64,000 nt of DNA from contig JBITNC010000001.1 of NCBI GenBank assembly GCA_050084985.1, positions 2,852,001 to 2,916,000 on the forward strand. The letters run 5' to 3'. This document shows positions 45,831-58,974 of the stretch, in pieces. Positions within the stretch are counted from its first letter, which is position 1. Every line of letters starts with the position of its first letter. Position numbers and translations under genes: made by a program. This DNA is from Nageia nagi. Its lineage: Eukaryota > Pinophyta. Under the pieces are notes generated by a model. It did not search any database, was not told where the DNA came from, and was given only the letters and a program-made list of their open reading frames with translations.

Positions 45831-48430
45831 CAAATTTATTTAATAGCATGAATATTAATCTTGTTTTATTAATATTTTTTGCATTAATATTACTAATTTA
45901 TTTATTGTCAATTAGCAGGAAATTAGTTGAACAGGAATGCCACATCACCTTCCCATGTCATTGATGAATCATCTAATAGGGAAGCAAGAGAATATGGAAC
46001 TCTAGTTATTGTCTTGCCAAGTCACTATGTTACTCCAAATATGCTCAACAAAGAAAACAACAAATAAATTGCAATATATGTAATTTATCTCAAATTAGTT
46101 GAGATCATAACCAATTTGAATCCAATCAAGATATAATCATACAATAGCCAATTTTCTTATTGAATTCATTTAAAATTCATATTGAAAGAGGATCCAAATA
46201 GTCACGTTTTGGAAAAATCTATTTAAACAAGCTTTCCCCTTAATTTTTGGTCTAGTGACTTATACAAACTTTGATCTTCTAATTTGTTGATTATTGAGTC
46301 TTGCAATGGCAAATTTGAGAGCTTAAAACATCCAAAAATCTTCATCTAGCACCTAGGAGGAAGATTTGGGCATCCTTGGTCTTGGGGAAAAATTGAAATC
46401 TGTAATGTTTAGCCTTGTTCCTCCTATCATACCTTTGCAATACCCATCACACTTTCTATAAGATTTTTCATGCTTTGTATATATAGTAGCTTAGTCTTAT
46501 CATATCCTCAAGATTCTAATCATCACCTTTTGTCTTCATTTTGCATGATTGAAAACACCAAGGGTCTATGCGTTTAGAATAGGAACATCAACAAATTTCT
46601 AGAAATGTTGAAGGTCAACATTTTTTGATAGTGGACTAAACATTGGGCATTTTGAAGGATAATTTCGACATCCATTCAATAGAAACAAGTATAAGCATTC
46701 AACATCTATCATTGTTAGGTAAATTTCAATGTTTATTAACACCAACTTGAGTTATTTTATGTTATCTTAATTTGAGCTTGTGTTTACTTGGAAGGATGGC
46801 TTGAGAAAGCCTTCTCATTATTTTAATCACATCTTTTGTTTTAGTTTTATGCTTATAGGACTTATTCTAGCCTGCACTTAACTAGAATATGTTAAAATTT
46901 GGGTGATCATGAAAGGGTTCACTTTTATTTTAAACATTTTAGCATGCTTAGTGGGACCTCTCTTGGTCCATTTTGGTAAGGATCCTTTTTCCTACCTTGT
47001 ATTATTATTTTATTTTCAATTTGGATTTCGCTAACAAACTTCAAGGGTTCCAATGTTTTGGTAAGTTTTCTGTGTATCTTCTATTTTATATTTTGTTATT
47101 TTTCTACTCTGCTTCTATGTTTTTGTTGTCACCAAAGTTACAGATAGAAATGCCAATGCATTTCTATCAAATTATAAAATGTTATTGTGTTTTTGGAAAA
47201 TGTCATTGCATCTACACTCTGTACATTTGGTTTGCCCCAGTATTTGCTAAATGGGATCATGTTTCTTCTACAAGATTTTCAATTTGTAAAAGGATACATA
47301 CATTCCAATTTTTCACCTTTTTCTATTTCTATCTTTTATTTTTCTAATTTTTGAGTGTGTAATTAGTCGAAACATAAAATTTTAAGGTAAAAGAAATTAG
47401 GCCTTATGATATTATCTTATGAATGCTTGCATGATCAACTAAAATAACCTCTCATGAAATTGATGTGCTCTCCTCTTGCAATGAAAAGTGATCTAGAGTG
47501 ATCAGAGAAAGGTTGTGAGAGGTTCAGTTTAAAAAACCACACAATAAACCTCATATTTTGGAGTATGCTCCCCCCTTGCATTGAAAAGTGATCTTGGGTG
47601 ATCAGAAGATGTTGTGAGGAGAAAAGAACTTGCACTCATTAATTCACATTTCATTTTACACTTTTGTACATAAAAAAGGGAATCGTTGGATTTCATCACC
47701 AAGGCTCGTTCTCTTCATAAGCAGTAGACAGGTCTCTTAGATTTAATCACCAAGGACTTAGAATATGCTTGGCCTACTCACTAAGATAATCTTCACCTAG
47801 GATTGCAATGGACCCTACCTGTAAACTCATTAAAGCAAGGATCATCCTTATCAATTTTTCATTATTTAGGACCAGCTTTTGGATCATTCAACATACTTGT
47901 CTAGCTTCATCTTAGTAAAATAAAAATTCAAATTTACAAAATAGATTTTAAGATTCCAAGATGAATTTGTATTGATCATATGTGAGTGCATGTATTGCTA
48001 ACTATTTTTTATCTTCTATGTGTGTTTGTTTATCCCTAAATCCATACCTTGAAACATTCAAAACAATCATAATCATAATTAAATATATCTTAAAATTTTA
48101 ATTCTAATAAAATGCCCTCATGTTTCTCATAACATTGTCACGTTTTGCTTTTCTGTAAATGCTAGTGCATTTCATCAAACTATTAAAATGCCATTGCATT
48201 TTCAAAATAGAGAGTGAAAAATTTTAAATTTTTACCACAAACCATGATTAGAACGAGAAATCAAACTCAATAAAACTTTGAAGATACATAACACTCTATT
48301 CATGTTGTAACACAACTATTGATGGAGCCAACACATGAAAATTTGATTGATGAATTTGAACAATATGTACTAGATAATGAATTTATATGGGAAGTGATTC
48401 CATCATGAATGACAAGTTCAGGATTGATTT
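45831..48430. other. Anonymous DNA, no gene recognised
   Basis: An imperfect direct repeat of about 55 bp lies at 47466-47522 and 47571-47622 ('cttgcattgaaaagtgatct'). A 124-codon open frame at 46973-47347 (+) is rich in Phe, Tyr and Leu, with no similarity I can name. A possible end of an older Copia remnant (DNEFIWEVIP) lies just before the solo LTR. Confidence 0.45.
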
Positions 48431-48927
48431 TGTTGGAATGTATAATGGATTATTGTAAAGGTTTTGTAATAATCCCCTTTGTAAATTCACTAATACTTAA
48501 GGTATCATTAGATACCTTAAGTATTTAAGTGAATATGATAATGTTACTTGTCCTACACTCCATGTCATGAGCATGCCCCTTGGGTAAAGTTGCATGTCAT
48601 ACCTTTGTACATTGGGTAAAAAGGTGATCCAAAGAGGGATTTTGGCCTATAAATAGAAGACTCCTTTTTTGTGATCACACATCAATTGGTGGAGTAAATT
48701 TATGCTATAGGATAGTGTTTAGGAGATGAGATTAGAAGAATTGTAAGAGGTCATATTTGTGAATGAAATAAGATCTAGTTAGTGGATGTACTCCTAGTTG
48801 GAGGAACCACTTTATCTCTTGAGTTATTTTTGTGAAATTGTCTACTTTTAGTTATTTAGATGTGAGTTTGAGCTTTCATGAGATCTTGGTAGTATAGGGT
48901 TGTTTATGTTATATTTCAAATCTCACA
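48431..48927 (+). repeat. Solo LTR of the Copia-A/A2 family
   Basis: It starts TGTTGGAATG and ends ATCTCACA, about 497 bp, aligning over its length with the Copia-A and A2 LTRs. No primer-binding site or internal sequence follows. Flanks gattt and aattt fit a target duplication with one change. TATA-like ctataaatag is at 48647-48656 and the inverted repeat at 48485-48534. Solo LTRs arise by recombination between the two LTRs of one element. Confidence 0.85.
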
Positions 48928-49819
48928 AATTTGATGCATGAGTTTGATATGAAGGATCTAGGCTCATGAAGTACTTTCTTGGCATGGAGGTCCATCGATG
49001 TTAAGATCAAATTTTTGTTTGTTAAAGTAAATATGCAAGATATGCTCACAAAATATGGCATGGATAATTGTACCTCTATTTTGAATCCTATATCTCATGG
49101 ATAGTTACTTTGCAAAGAAGATGGTGCTTCAAAAGCTAATGTAACAGAATTTAGGAGCATTGTAGGTAGTCTCATGTTTCTTTGCCATACTAGACTTGGA
49201 ATCCAATTTGTTGTCTCAATGGTGCTTAGATACATGAATGATCCTTCCATTTTGCATATGAAGGATGCCAAGAGAATTTTGAGATATGTGAAAGGCACCA
49301 TCAACTTTAATATCCATTATTCTCATGTGAATAAGATGGAACTTGTAGGCTATAGTGATAATGATTGGGGTAGCAATCATGATGACATGAAGTCTAATTA
49401 TGAGTAGTGTTTCTCACTTGGTTTAGGACTGATTACATGGAGCTCCAAGAAGCAATCTATAGTAGCACTGTCCTCTTGTGAAGCATAGTATATTGCTCTT
49501 ACAACAGCCAATGCTCAAGACTTGTAGATGAGGAAGTTGCTTGAAGATATTGGTGAGAAACAACATGTACCAACCATTATTTATTGTGACAACAAGAGTG
49601 TCATTCAGTTGGCACACAATCCCATCCACCATAGCAGGTGAAAGCACGTTCAATTGAAGTACCATTTCGATCATGACATGGTGGAGAAGAGACAAATTGA
49701 GCTTCAATATTGTAATAAAAATATCAATTTGACCAATATCTTTATGAACGGTGTTGTCAAGGCTCAATTTATGATGCTTAGAGACTCCATGGTGAGCCCT
49801 CTTCGTATTAAGGGGGAAA
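48928..49819 (+). pseudogene. Copia RT end and RNase H remnant
   Basis: The plus strand reads MHEFDMKDLG, KYFLGMEVHR, then RLGIQFVVSMVLRYM, KRILRYVKGT, MELVGYSDNDWGS, SSKKQSIVALSS, PTIIYCDNKSVIQLAHNP and MVEKRQIELQY, ending SPLRIKGEM at a purine tract. This is the C-terminal third of a Copia pol, most like Copia-D and distinct from Copia-A/B. The polymerase active site lies upstream and is missing. Stops interrupt it repeatedly. The solo LTR before it broke the reading just after the RT core. Confidence 0.85.
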
Positions 49820-50409
49820 TGTTAGAGAATTGGCACTTGTATGAAGTGCAATTTTCAAGTGTTCACATTTTATTAATCAAGCAATGGCTTACAAACTGGC
49901 TAGTTCCAATTGAAAGCTATCTAATAGGTCCCCAAATCTACTAATTGATGCTCATCCAATCTATCCATCCTAATTGATCGATCTGCAAACCACTAATTAG
50001 GCTTAGACATAAACTACCTTCGTGTCACCAAATCTTGAAGACATTTTTACTTATTTTTGTTGCTTTTCGAGCTCGCCTTGGTGTAATTGACAAGTGTAGA
50101 ATGTATTTAGCTTCAGTTATTAGGGATTAGTATACTTTGTAACTTTGGTTAGTTGGATTACACAAGTGTATTGAATTGGCTCTCTTTCAATTCTACAACT
50201 CTCACCATTGAGGAGTGTATGAAGGTTCATTCTTGAACTTCATGTAATTTCATTTTGCATTAATATATTGTTATTCCTATTCAGTTCCTCCATGATTATT
50301 ATAATATAGCTTCATTGTTGTTTATTTAAATTCTCTTGAATTTATCATTGCTTTAGATTTTTAGCTTATTAATATCTCCCGCTGGGACCCCGCCTATCTG
50401 ATGCTAACA
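49820..50409 (+). repeat. Probable 3' LTR of the Copia remnant
   Basis: It starts TGTTAGAGAATTGG directly after AAGGGGGAAA and ends GATGCTAACA, complementary ends as expected, about 590 bp. No second copy lies in the window, so the right edge is inferred from the end motif alone. Confidence 0.55.
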
Positions 50410-50640
50410 TAGTTTTTCCTGATGCCTCAACCCTTAGTGTATTTTGAGTTCTTCTTCTCTCAGATGCTTCCATTAATTCCTTTCTTGATTTCATCACTCA
50501 AGAATGCTCCTCTAATTGTATCTCTACCTTGTTTAAACCCCGAGAAAGGGTTTCTATAGTACAAAATATAACTCCTATTTGAATACAAAATAATCTATAC
50601 AAAGAATTAATTAATAAATTTTGGTAAATTTATATACAAT

Positions 50641-51656
50641 TACCATGGCAATAAGAATGAAGAATTTGATGAAAATTTAAAGGTGGATGAACACGTAACT
50701 AGTGCAATAGTTCAAATGACTAAAGAAAATAATGAGTGTAATGAGGAGAGAAGAACATAACTCTTCCATATCAAGATTCAAGATACATTCCAAGAAGGTC
50801 AAAATTGATTTGATTGTTTATCTAGGTTCACAAGCTAATTTCATTGTTAAGAACATGGTGAAAAATATGGGATTGGAGACTCACAACATCCACATACATA
50901 ACCTTTGGGTAGGGTACACAATGATTCCAAGCTACGAGTTACAAAGCAATTTAAATTAAAATTTATCATCAATGTTAGATTTGTTGACGAAGTAATTGTA
51001 GATGTGGTGTCTTTAGATATTTATGTTGTCATTTTTAGGAATTCATATTTTTTTAACAAATTTGTCATTTATTATAAAAAATAAACTCAATATAAGTTGG
51101 TAAAATATGGAAAAGTGTATATTATTAATCCCCATGGAAGCAAAAAGAGAATTACATTGGTGACAGGGAGCCAAATAAAGAGACTCGTCAAAGCTACTAA
51201 GAGGTTTGTACTTGTAATGCTTAGACCTTCAAGCGAAGGGACTCGAGTACCAATGCTAACGCCAAAGATAGATTATATTGCAATGACAACACTATACTAG
51301 GCCTCAATGCATGATAACCAAAATAAGTAGGATCAAGCTATTGTTCAAGAGTTTCAACATATCTTTTTAGAGCCAAAGGGACTACCACCTAAGAGGGAAA
51401 TTGAACATGAAATCCAGTTATTGCCTAATACTTGTCTCCCTAACATAGGGTTCTATAGGTAGTCAATAGTGGAGTGTCAGGAGATCAAGAAGCAAATTTA
51501 GGAGCCATTAGATCAAGAAGTAATCATACCAAGTACCTCTCCATGCGGTTTATCTATTGTGTTGGTGCCAAACAAGGATGGAACTTGGCGAAGGTGCATG
51601 AACTATCATGCATTCAACAAGAATACTATTAAGAATAAGCACTTATTACCTAGAAT
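50641..51656 (+). pseudogene. Gypsy-F: protease and RT front fragment
   Basis: This is a Gypsy pol fragment, homologous to 54170-54930. The protease reads VYLGSQANFIVKNMV (the usual aspartate is now tyrosine). RT starts with LPNTCLPNIGFYR and SPCGLSIVLVPNKDGTWRRCMNYHAFNK, and the homology ends abruptly at about 51656 (PRI), well before the catalytic block. It has several stops. Between protease and RT it keeps about 200 bp that are deleted in Gypsy-G. Confidence 0.8.
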
Positions 51657-51689
51657 AAGTTCTTTATAAGCCAAAAAATAGGAAAAGAT

Positions 51690-51935
51690 AGAGAAACACT
51701 ACCATGGTTAGAGAGCAAGAAACAATACACCCATCTAATGATGATTTCTTTAAAAGATATTTTAAAATGGAAAATAATCTAACCCAATTCATGGAATTGA
51801 TGCTAGGAAAATAGCCCAAAAATGAGAAGCAACAACAAAATGAGAGGACAAAAAAGACCTTTGATGGTGTCGCCCATTCTTTAGTTCCCTTCACTATGGA
51901 TGTTAAAATAATTGAAATTGAAATTTGATATTAGT
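51690..51935 (+). pseudogene. Gypsy-G gag, N-terminal piece
   Basis: The plus strand reads DFFKRYFKMENNLTQFMELM, then a Lys/Gln/Asn-rich stretch and FDGVAHSLVPFTMDVKIIEI. I take this as the front of the gag whose middle lies at 53560-53900, because orientation and family fit, but I cannot prove continuity. The minus-strand frame over it (51664-51894) is a shadow. Confidence 0.45.
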
Positions 51936-52513
51936 GTCCATGGATGACGAAACCAATTATCAATGGAATTGTTGAAAAATAAATATAATAAGAGCAAGAG
52001 AGCACCTAGTCCAACTCCTATGTGTAAGAGTGCAGTATATAAAAAGAAGTATTAAAATGTAACAATTTTAAATGAGGAAAGAGGCCTATATATATCATTC
52101 AAAGGGATCCATCAGCATTTGGGATCAAAAAAATCTTAGAATGTTATGACCAAAGGGATTAACCCTTGAGGGTTTGGCAATAATGCGTCAATGTGTGATC
52201 CTTCAATAATCCTTAGGGTTCATGTGAGAATTCCGATTCATTGTTTCCTATAATTGAAAATAGCATGTAATAAGTTTAGATCTTGATGTGTTATAGGATC
52301 TATTAATGATCACTTTCTTTCTAAGGTGGGTGGCTTCTTTAATATAAAGTGCACCACATTTTAGGTCTTCATAATTCATCCATGATTTCAAAGTATGGGC
52401 ACCTCCAAAGAAGAAATGGAATTGACCTTGAATTTCATAGTAGATTGGGAAAATGAATATGAAATATTCTTTAGTATTCAATTCCATGTTGCATAGTTTG
52501 CATATTCTCTAGT
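51936..52513. other. Unrecognised sequence between gag pieces
   Basis: A minus-strand frame at 52248-52487 (79 codons) is open and rich in aromatic residues, but I do not recognise it. With 52988-53540 it forms a block of about 1.1 kb that was probably inserted into the Gypsy-G gag before the solo LTR arrived. Confidence 0.35.
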
Positions 52514-52987
52514 TGTTAGAAAATTATATATTCTGGAGCAATGGAGCACATAAAATATTGCAGATAATATAGACACAGAAAATGCATAAACAAGAGACAC
52601 AGATATACGTGGTTCACCTAGTTTGGGCTATGTCCACACCAAACAGCCAGTCCTTCCTTTCTATTATCCAGCAAAATGAAGAAATACAACCTACAGCAGA
52701 TCCGCTGTAATATCCTATGTTTTCTCTCATAGTCTCATGTCTCTGTTTCTCGCTCACCAAATCACATCTGTTACAATGCCCTCACACAAAAAGAGGGATT
52801 TTTATCTAGGGAAAAAACCCTAAACCAAACATAAGTTCTACCGTCAGATTATTCGCCTAATGAACGGCCCAGATTGACTAGAAATTACTATACTTTTACA
52901 AGACAATTTTACAAACGTTTTTAGCTTCCTGGGGTATACATCCGGCTGAAATAAAGAACTCTGAACAATCATGCTCCACACACAACA
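52514..52987. repeat. Solo LTR of another family with exact target duplication
   Basis: It begins TGTTAGAAAATT and ends CACACAACA, 474 bp, flanked by exact CTAGT at 52509-52513 and 52988-52992. It holds 'tacgtggttcacctagtttg', a word type common in plant LTRs, and an A/T-rich box with 'gagggatttttatct'. The minus strand could carry the TATA region (agataaaaatcc), but I leave the orientation open. No internal domains are present. Confidence 0.75.
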
Positions 52988-53540
52988 CTAGTTTCTAGGG
53001 ATATATTGGTCTACCTCAATATGGAGCTAGTATGAGAAAACCCTTATCTGGTCAAGCGGGAAACAAAAACCATGAGATATGTGTAGTTTGATTAAATTAG
53101 ATATAATAATACCACCATTCTCTAGTTTCATGTAAACCTAAAGATAAAGCAAGAGCTTTGGTGAAAGTAGTTTTGTTGGTTCAATCCATGTTGTCTTCAA
53201 GGAAGCCAAGTATATTTGTTTCATGTTCCTTTTGTTGATATATCAAGTAGAGAGATTAGAGGTCGTATTTAGGATTTGAGATTGAAGTAGTTGTTCAATA
53301 TTTAGGCCTATGTATTGTAGGAGAGAGGTGGCTTCTATGTACCAACACCAACGAATACATGTACATGCAAGTTGCATTGAGGATTTGAGCACTAAAAGAG
53401 GGTATCTTTTTTTGTCAAGATTTGTTGAAATTATTTGATAACAAGAAGTTGAATATTTTTTTGAAGTAGTTGGAGTTTTATTTCCAAGTTCAAGGGGTAA
53501 CCAATGGTGAATAGAAAATCTTTTTTCTAGGCTCAAAATG
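52988..53540. other. Unrecognised sequence after the solo LTR
   Basis: A 97-codon minus-strand frame at 53243-53536 has no similarity I know. No repeat seen. Confidence 0.35.
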
Positions 53541-53559
53541 GGAAATTATCCATCAGTTT

Positions 53560-56500
53560 GATGGGAAATCCATGTGGAATCTCTCAAACATGAGAAATAA
53601 CCACCCATCAATTTTTTATTAAAAGGAATTCAAATATATATTGGAGCAATTATATCTCATAGGCTACCAAACTAAGCAACTCATGAAATGGCAATTCTTT
53701 AAACAAGCAAAATGGTATACTATACAAGAGTACACAACTAAATTTATAAAGCAAGCTACATTGCTTAAGATTTGTCTCAAAGATCTACAAATGTTGATGA
53801 AGTATGTTGTAGCCTTGCACAATCATTTGAGAAGAATAATAATGTTTTTCAATCCCACTAATCTTGACCAAGTGAGTGTATAAGCACAATAGCTTGAGAA
53901 GGATGGGAAATAAAGGTAGCAAGGTGACAAATCCAAGAAAAATCAACAAGGTAATAATAAGGGGAAGTCTCAAGATAGAAGAAAAGAAAAAAAACCCAAG
54001 ATAAGAAAGCTTCTACAACCACAAAGAAAGAAGATGATAAGAGGCATTGCACATATTATGACAAGTATGGCCACACTGATGAAAAGTGTTGGAAGCTTCA
54101 CCCATAAATGTCTCTATATGGAAAAAATAAAAAAGTATAATAAAAAGAAGACTATCATGGCAACTAAGAATGAAGAAGTTGATGACAGTTTAGAGGTGGA
54201 TGAACATATGCAATAGTTCATAAGACTGAAGCAAATAATGAGTGTAATGAGGAGAGAAGAACATAACTCTTTCCTATCAAGATACAGTCCAAGAATATCA
54301 AAATTGATTTCATCTTTGATCCAAAATCACAAGCTAATTTCATTGTTGAGAGCATGGTGCAAAAGTTAGGGTTGGAGATTTATGAGGTACACAATGATGC
54401 CAAGCTACAAGTTACAAAGTGATATTTATGTTGTTCCATTGGTTATAGGCAGCCAAATGAAGAGACTTATCAAATCCAATAAGAAGTTTGTACTTGTAAT
54501 GCTTAGACCTTCAGGTGAAGGGACTAGAGTGTCAATGCTAATGCCAGAGATATATTATATTACAATGATAATGCTAAAATAGGCATCAATTTTAGATAAA
54601 TAAAATAAGTGCAAGCTATTATGTAGGAGTTTCAATGGATCTTTTCAAATCCAAATGGGCTACCACATGGGATGGAAATTGAGCATGAAATCAAATTATT
54701 GCCTAATACTTCTCTCCCTAACATAAGATTGTATAGGTAGTTGATAGTGGAGTGTGAGGAGATCAAGAAGAAAATTTAGGAACCCTTAGATCAAGGAGTA
54801 ATTAGACCAAGTAACTCTCCATGTGGTTTTACCTATTGTGTTGGTGCCAAGGAAGGATGGAACTTGGAGGATGTGTGTGGATTATCATGCATTGAACAAG
54901 ATTATTGTTAAGAATAGGTATTTATTGCCTAGGATTGATGATCTAATGGATCACTTGTAGAAGGCCAAGTATTTTTACAAGTTGGACTTGAGGAGTGGAT
55001 ATCAAGTGAGAGTCAAGAATGAGGACATTTAGAAGACTGCATTCAAAACTAGACAAGGGTTGTATGAGTGGCGAGTACTTCCTTTTGGCTTGTGTAATGC
55101 ACTAACTACTATCATAAGGGTAATGAATGAAGTTCTCATACCATTTATTGATTCTTTTGTTGTTGTTTACTTGGATGATATTCTATTTTAGAACCAATCT
55201 TGGGAGGAATACCTAGAACATCTAAAATAGATGTTCCAAACTTTACAAAAGGAAAAGTTGTTGAAGATGAAAAATTGTGAGTTTGGGAACTAATCTTTGG
55301 TGTAACTAAAACGTGTAAGTGGAGGATAGTTGAATATTGATCCTAAGATGATGAGAGCCATTCTGGAGCAACCAATACCTAGGAATGTTAATAAAACAAA
55401 AAGTTTCTTAGGGATTGTCCAGTATCTCATATTCATTTTTTATTTTTCTATATTGCTCCATTACATGACATTACCGACAAGAGGTAAGGTTTTGAATGTG
55501 CTAAGGTGCAACAATCTTCTTTTGATTTGCGTGAGAAGAAAATTAGGAATGCACATGTTTTGGTATTACTCAATTTGTAACAACCATTTGAGATTAAAAC
55601 GAATGCAAGTGAGCATGTCATAAGGGCAATTTTGCTACAAGGAGAAAGACCCATATGTTATCATTCTGAAAAGTTCAATGGGATAGTTTTGAACTATCCA
55701 ATGTATGACAAGTTGTATGCATTAGTCCAAGCTATAAAGAAATGGAAGCATTATTTGTTGGGAAAGGAATCTCCATACCAACCATCAAACTTTATAATAT
55801 CTACAAACTCAATCCAAATTGCAATAGTCTAAACATCTTAGATGGAAAGGATTTTCACAACAATTTCACTTAATCATTAAATACAAAGAGAGTAGTACAA
55901 ATAAGATTGTGGATATGTTTTCTAGGCCACCTATAAATCTTTCATCTATAGGTATAGTACTAAATTTTTATGCTTTTGTTCATGAAACATACAACAAAGC
56001 ATATGTGAATGACAGAGACTTTAAGAGGTTTATCAACAATTATCTAAAACAACAACTTCTAGAATGCCAATGTTAGATAATGAGAAAGCAATTTATTATC
56101 ATTTAAAGGATTTATACAAGTTTGATAAATTGTGTGTTATAGAGAGGGAGAGAATTTAGTTGGTCAAAAAAGCACATACCTCATGTATAACTAGACATTT
56201 TGGAGTGGGAATGACAATTACCAATCTACAAAGGTATGTTTATTCCCAAAATGCAAGAACAAGCTTTAAGGTACATTCATGGTCTATGTGATGTGTTGCA
56301 CTCGTAAGCCAAATAACAGGACATTAGATTTGTATATGCCACTTGCAATTCCTAATAGATCTTTGAAAAGTATTTCCATGGATTTTATGAGTGGATTGAC
56401 TATGTCGATAAAGGGCATGATTAATTATTTGTAGTAGTGAATAGATTTAGCAAAATGTATTTTCTAATCATATGTAAGAAGACCATAACATGCTAAGATG

Positions 56501-57115
56501 CAACAAACTTATTCTTCTCACATGTTTGGGTTGCCTATTTCTATTATTTCTGATAAGGATTCTAGGTTTTTGGACAAGTTTTGGACCAATTTGTGGGAAA
56601 CAATAGATTCAAGGTTGAAGAAAATCATTATTTTTCATCCTCAAATTGATGGACAAATTGAGGTAGTGAATAATACAATAGTACAACTCTTGAGAGGGTA
56701 TTGTAGTAGACATACAAGGACTTGGAATAAAGAACTTGTTTAAATTCAATACTCCTACAACCAAGTCGTCCATACTTCAACTAAGAGTACTTCATTTGAG
56801 ATATGTTTTGGGTATCTTCCACCATCACTATTTAATTATCTTTGGGCAACAATAAGATAATGATAAATCAATATTAAAGAAGGAAGAGTAAGCCAAGAAA
56901 TTTATTGATAAAATTCAACATGTTCACCTAAAGGTACAAGAGCAACTCAAGGCTAGCCAAGCCGAGTACAAGTTGAGACATGACCAATATTGAGTTGATC
57001 ACAAATTTCAAGTGGAAGACAAAGATTGGTGGTATCTCAATAAGGAAAAATTGCAAGGACAAACAAAGAAGTTGAAATCATCTAGATATGGACATTTTGA
57101 CATCATGGAGCAAGA
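53560..57115 (+). pseudogene. Gypsy-G: gag to integrase, heavily decayed
   Basis: In order: gag with FKQAKWYTIQEYTTKFIKQA (53641-53883); a zinc knuckle near 54040 reading CTYYDKYGHTDEKC, with the second cysteine changed to tyrosine; protease near 54310 with DPKSQANFI in place of DxGSQ; RT with LPNTSLPNI, SPCGF and a YLDD-type block near 55165 (YLDDILF) still readable; RNase H with KTNASEHVIRAILLQG and YPMYDKLYALVQAIKKWKHYL (55500-55900); integrase with SMDFMSGL, PISIISDKDSRF and QIEVVNNT, the three acidic positions retained; and a C-terminal region with KDWWYLNKEK. Frequent shifts and stops make it inactive. I found no LTRs for it. Confidence 0.82.
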
Positions 57116-58974
57116 ATGCTTTTACAAATTAATTTTTTTTGCTTATATATAAATGTATTCAATAGTTAATGTACAAAATTTGAAGTTATTTGAGTCAACC
57201 ATGATCACTAAACAAGAGGAAAATTTGGGATAGATTTAAATGGCTAAAGATGACTTAGCTCCAAGTATTATAGCAAAATTCAAGGAGGATTCCATATTGC
57301 AAAAGAAGACTCATACTACTAGAAGGGCACAACAAGAGGTTTGGTTGTTTGGTTTGAAGGGGCAGCTACCTAAGAAAGCAAAATGGTATGATAAATCCAA
57401 GGTGAAAGAGTTATTCTCACACTTTATTCAAAATGAGCTTTGGAACAACAAAAGTCAAGGTGAAAGAGTTATTCTCACACTTTATTCAAAATGAGCTTTT
57501 GGAGAACAAAAACCTCCTCATTAGAGAGCCATGATCCAAAAGGATCATTTGAAGAGATCTAATATCTTGGTAGAGACCATGACCAAAGTCTTATGCTCTA
57601 AGTTTGGCGTATTTCTTTTTGAAACTAGTTTAATTTTCTTACAATTTCTTGATATCAACACTACAACTAATGTCGGTGCTAGGAACAACATCAACACTAG
57701 GGAATGAAAAAATTAAGCAATTGAATTGTTAGAGATTGCAATGTTGGGTTCATATCCATCCTAGGATGTTCAAGGAGAAATATGGTGAAGAAAACCATGA
57801 AACAACCTCCGCATGACTACCATCCAATTGGGATTTAAGATCAAACTACAAGTGTTTACCCAACTTGAACATTAGTGCTGCAACCAACAGCAACGCTAGG
57901 CAAACAAAACGCATTTTGCAAGGAATATGAAAAGCCACAAGTGTTTAGAAAGGTTTAGGGAGCTCAAGATTAGTTTGTACGCAAATAGACCAAAGTTTCC
58001 AACTAAATACACCACAAGAAACTTTTTGAAGGATAGGTTGATAATTGTTAGTGATTCTTTAGTTGTGGTGAAGAACATTGGAGAGCTAGTACGTGTTGGT
58101 CAACAAGAGTTATAGAGGTAGCTAGGACTATCTTATATAATCTACTATTTTAATAAGTAATAAATATTTATAATCTATTTCATGTTAGAAGAGTTCGGAG
58201 ACAAGTGGGTGTGAAGACACTCAAATGATGTAAATGAAACTCCAAAATCAAATCCCATCCCCAACATGTTGTTGACGTCTCAAATATGGAATTAAATGTT
58301 AAAAATTATTCCACAAATCCTTTCAAAAAAAAACCCTCTAACCAATATCAAACAAAAAAACCGATAATCTTTTTTCAACCAACTCAATTCAAATAAGTAA
58401 TTATTAATTATAATCATCGATGTAATTAATTGTTTATCACAATACTTAGAATCTATTACATAAACTTTATGACTATACAAATACTCAAATAATCAAAAAG
58501 AAATTGCTAAAGACAATCCATTGACGAACCTCAATTTCCCTAAGCCAACTGAATAAATAAATTTACAATTCTTGTTCAGAATAACTTAAAAGAGCAACAA
58601 AATAAGTTATGCCTGAGCCTGTTCTAATTTTAGAAAATCCTTTCAAAATATAAAGGAGACATCCAATACAAAAGTATTGCAAATTTGATGAGATTTTTTT
58701 ATTCAATTTAGAATTCACTTAATAAGAATGATTGAAATTAAACCATCTAAAGGACATGGATTGGTAAAATAGATCATTCTCATAATACATGTTTGAATAC
58801 AAATCCCATCACACTTCATATAATCTATTACAGCCAAATGAAATTTAAATAATTCCTTTAATGAGTAGCCACATAGAATTTTCATAATTCCCATAATACT
58901 TTATATCATTCTCATAATAAAAACCTAATGAAATTTTAATAACCTGATCTAACATTTTCTAAATAGTTTTATCA
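57116..58974. other. Gypsy-G 3' flank and anonymous DNA
   Basis: An open frame of 84 codons at 57240-57494 (+) follows integrase in the same orientation and may be part of the element's 3' region, though I recognise no domain. Beyond about 57600 nothing is recognisable. Words 'aacatcaacactaggaac' and 'accaacagcaacgctaggc' recur loosely. Confidence 0.35.
57398..57502 (+). repeat. Direct repeat of about 46 bp, period 58
   Basis: The run starting caaggtgaaagagttattct and ending aaaatgagctttgga occurs at 57398-57443 and 57456-57502 with almost no change, so the duplication is recent relative to its surroundings. Confidence 0.9.

Noticed and set aside
46973-47347. 124-codon Phe/Tyr/Leu-rich frame as a membrane protein gene
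   Set aside because: T-rich DNA gives such frames by chance, and no start context, neighbour or similarity supports it.
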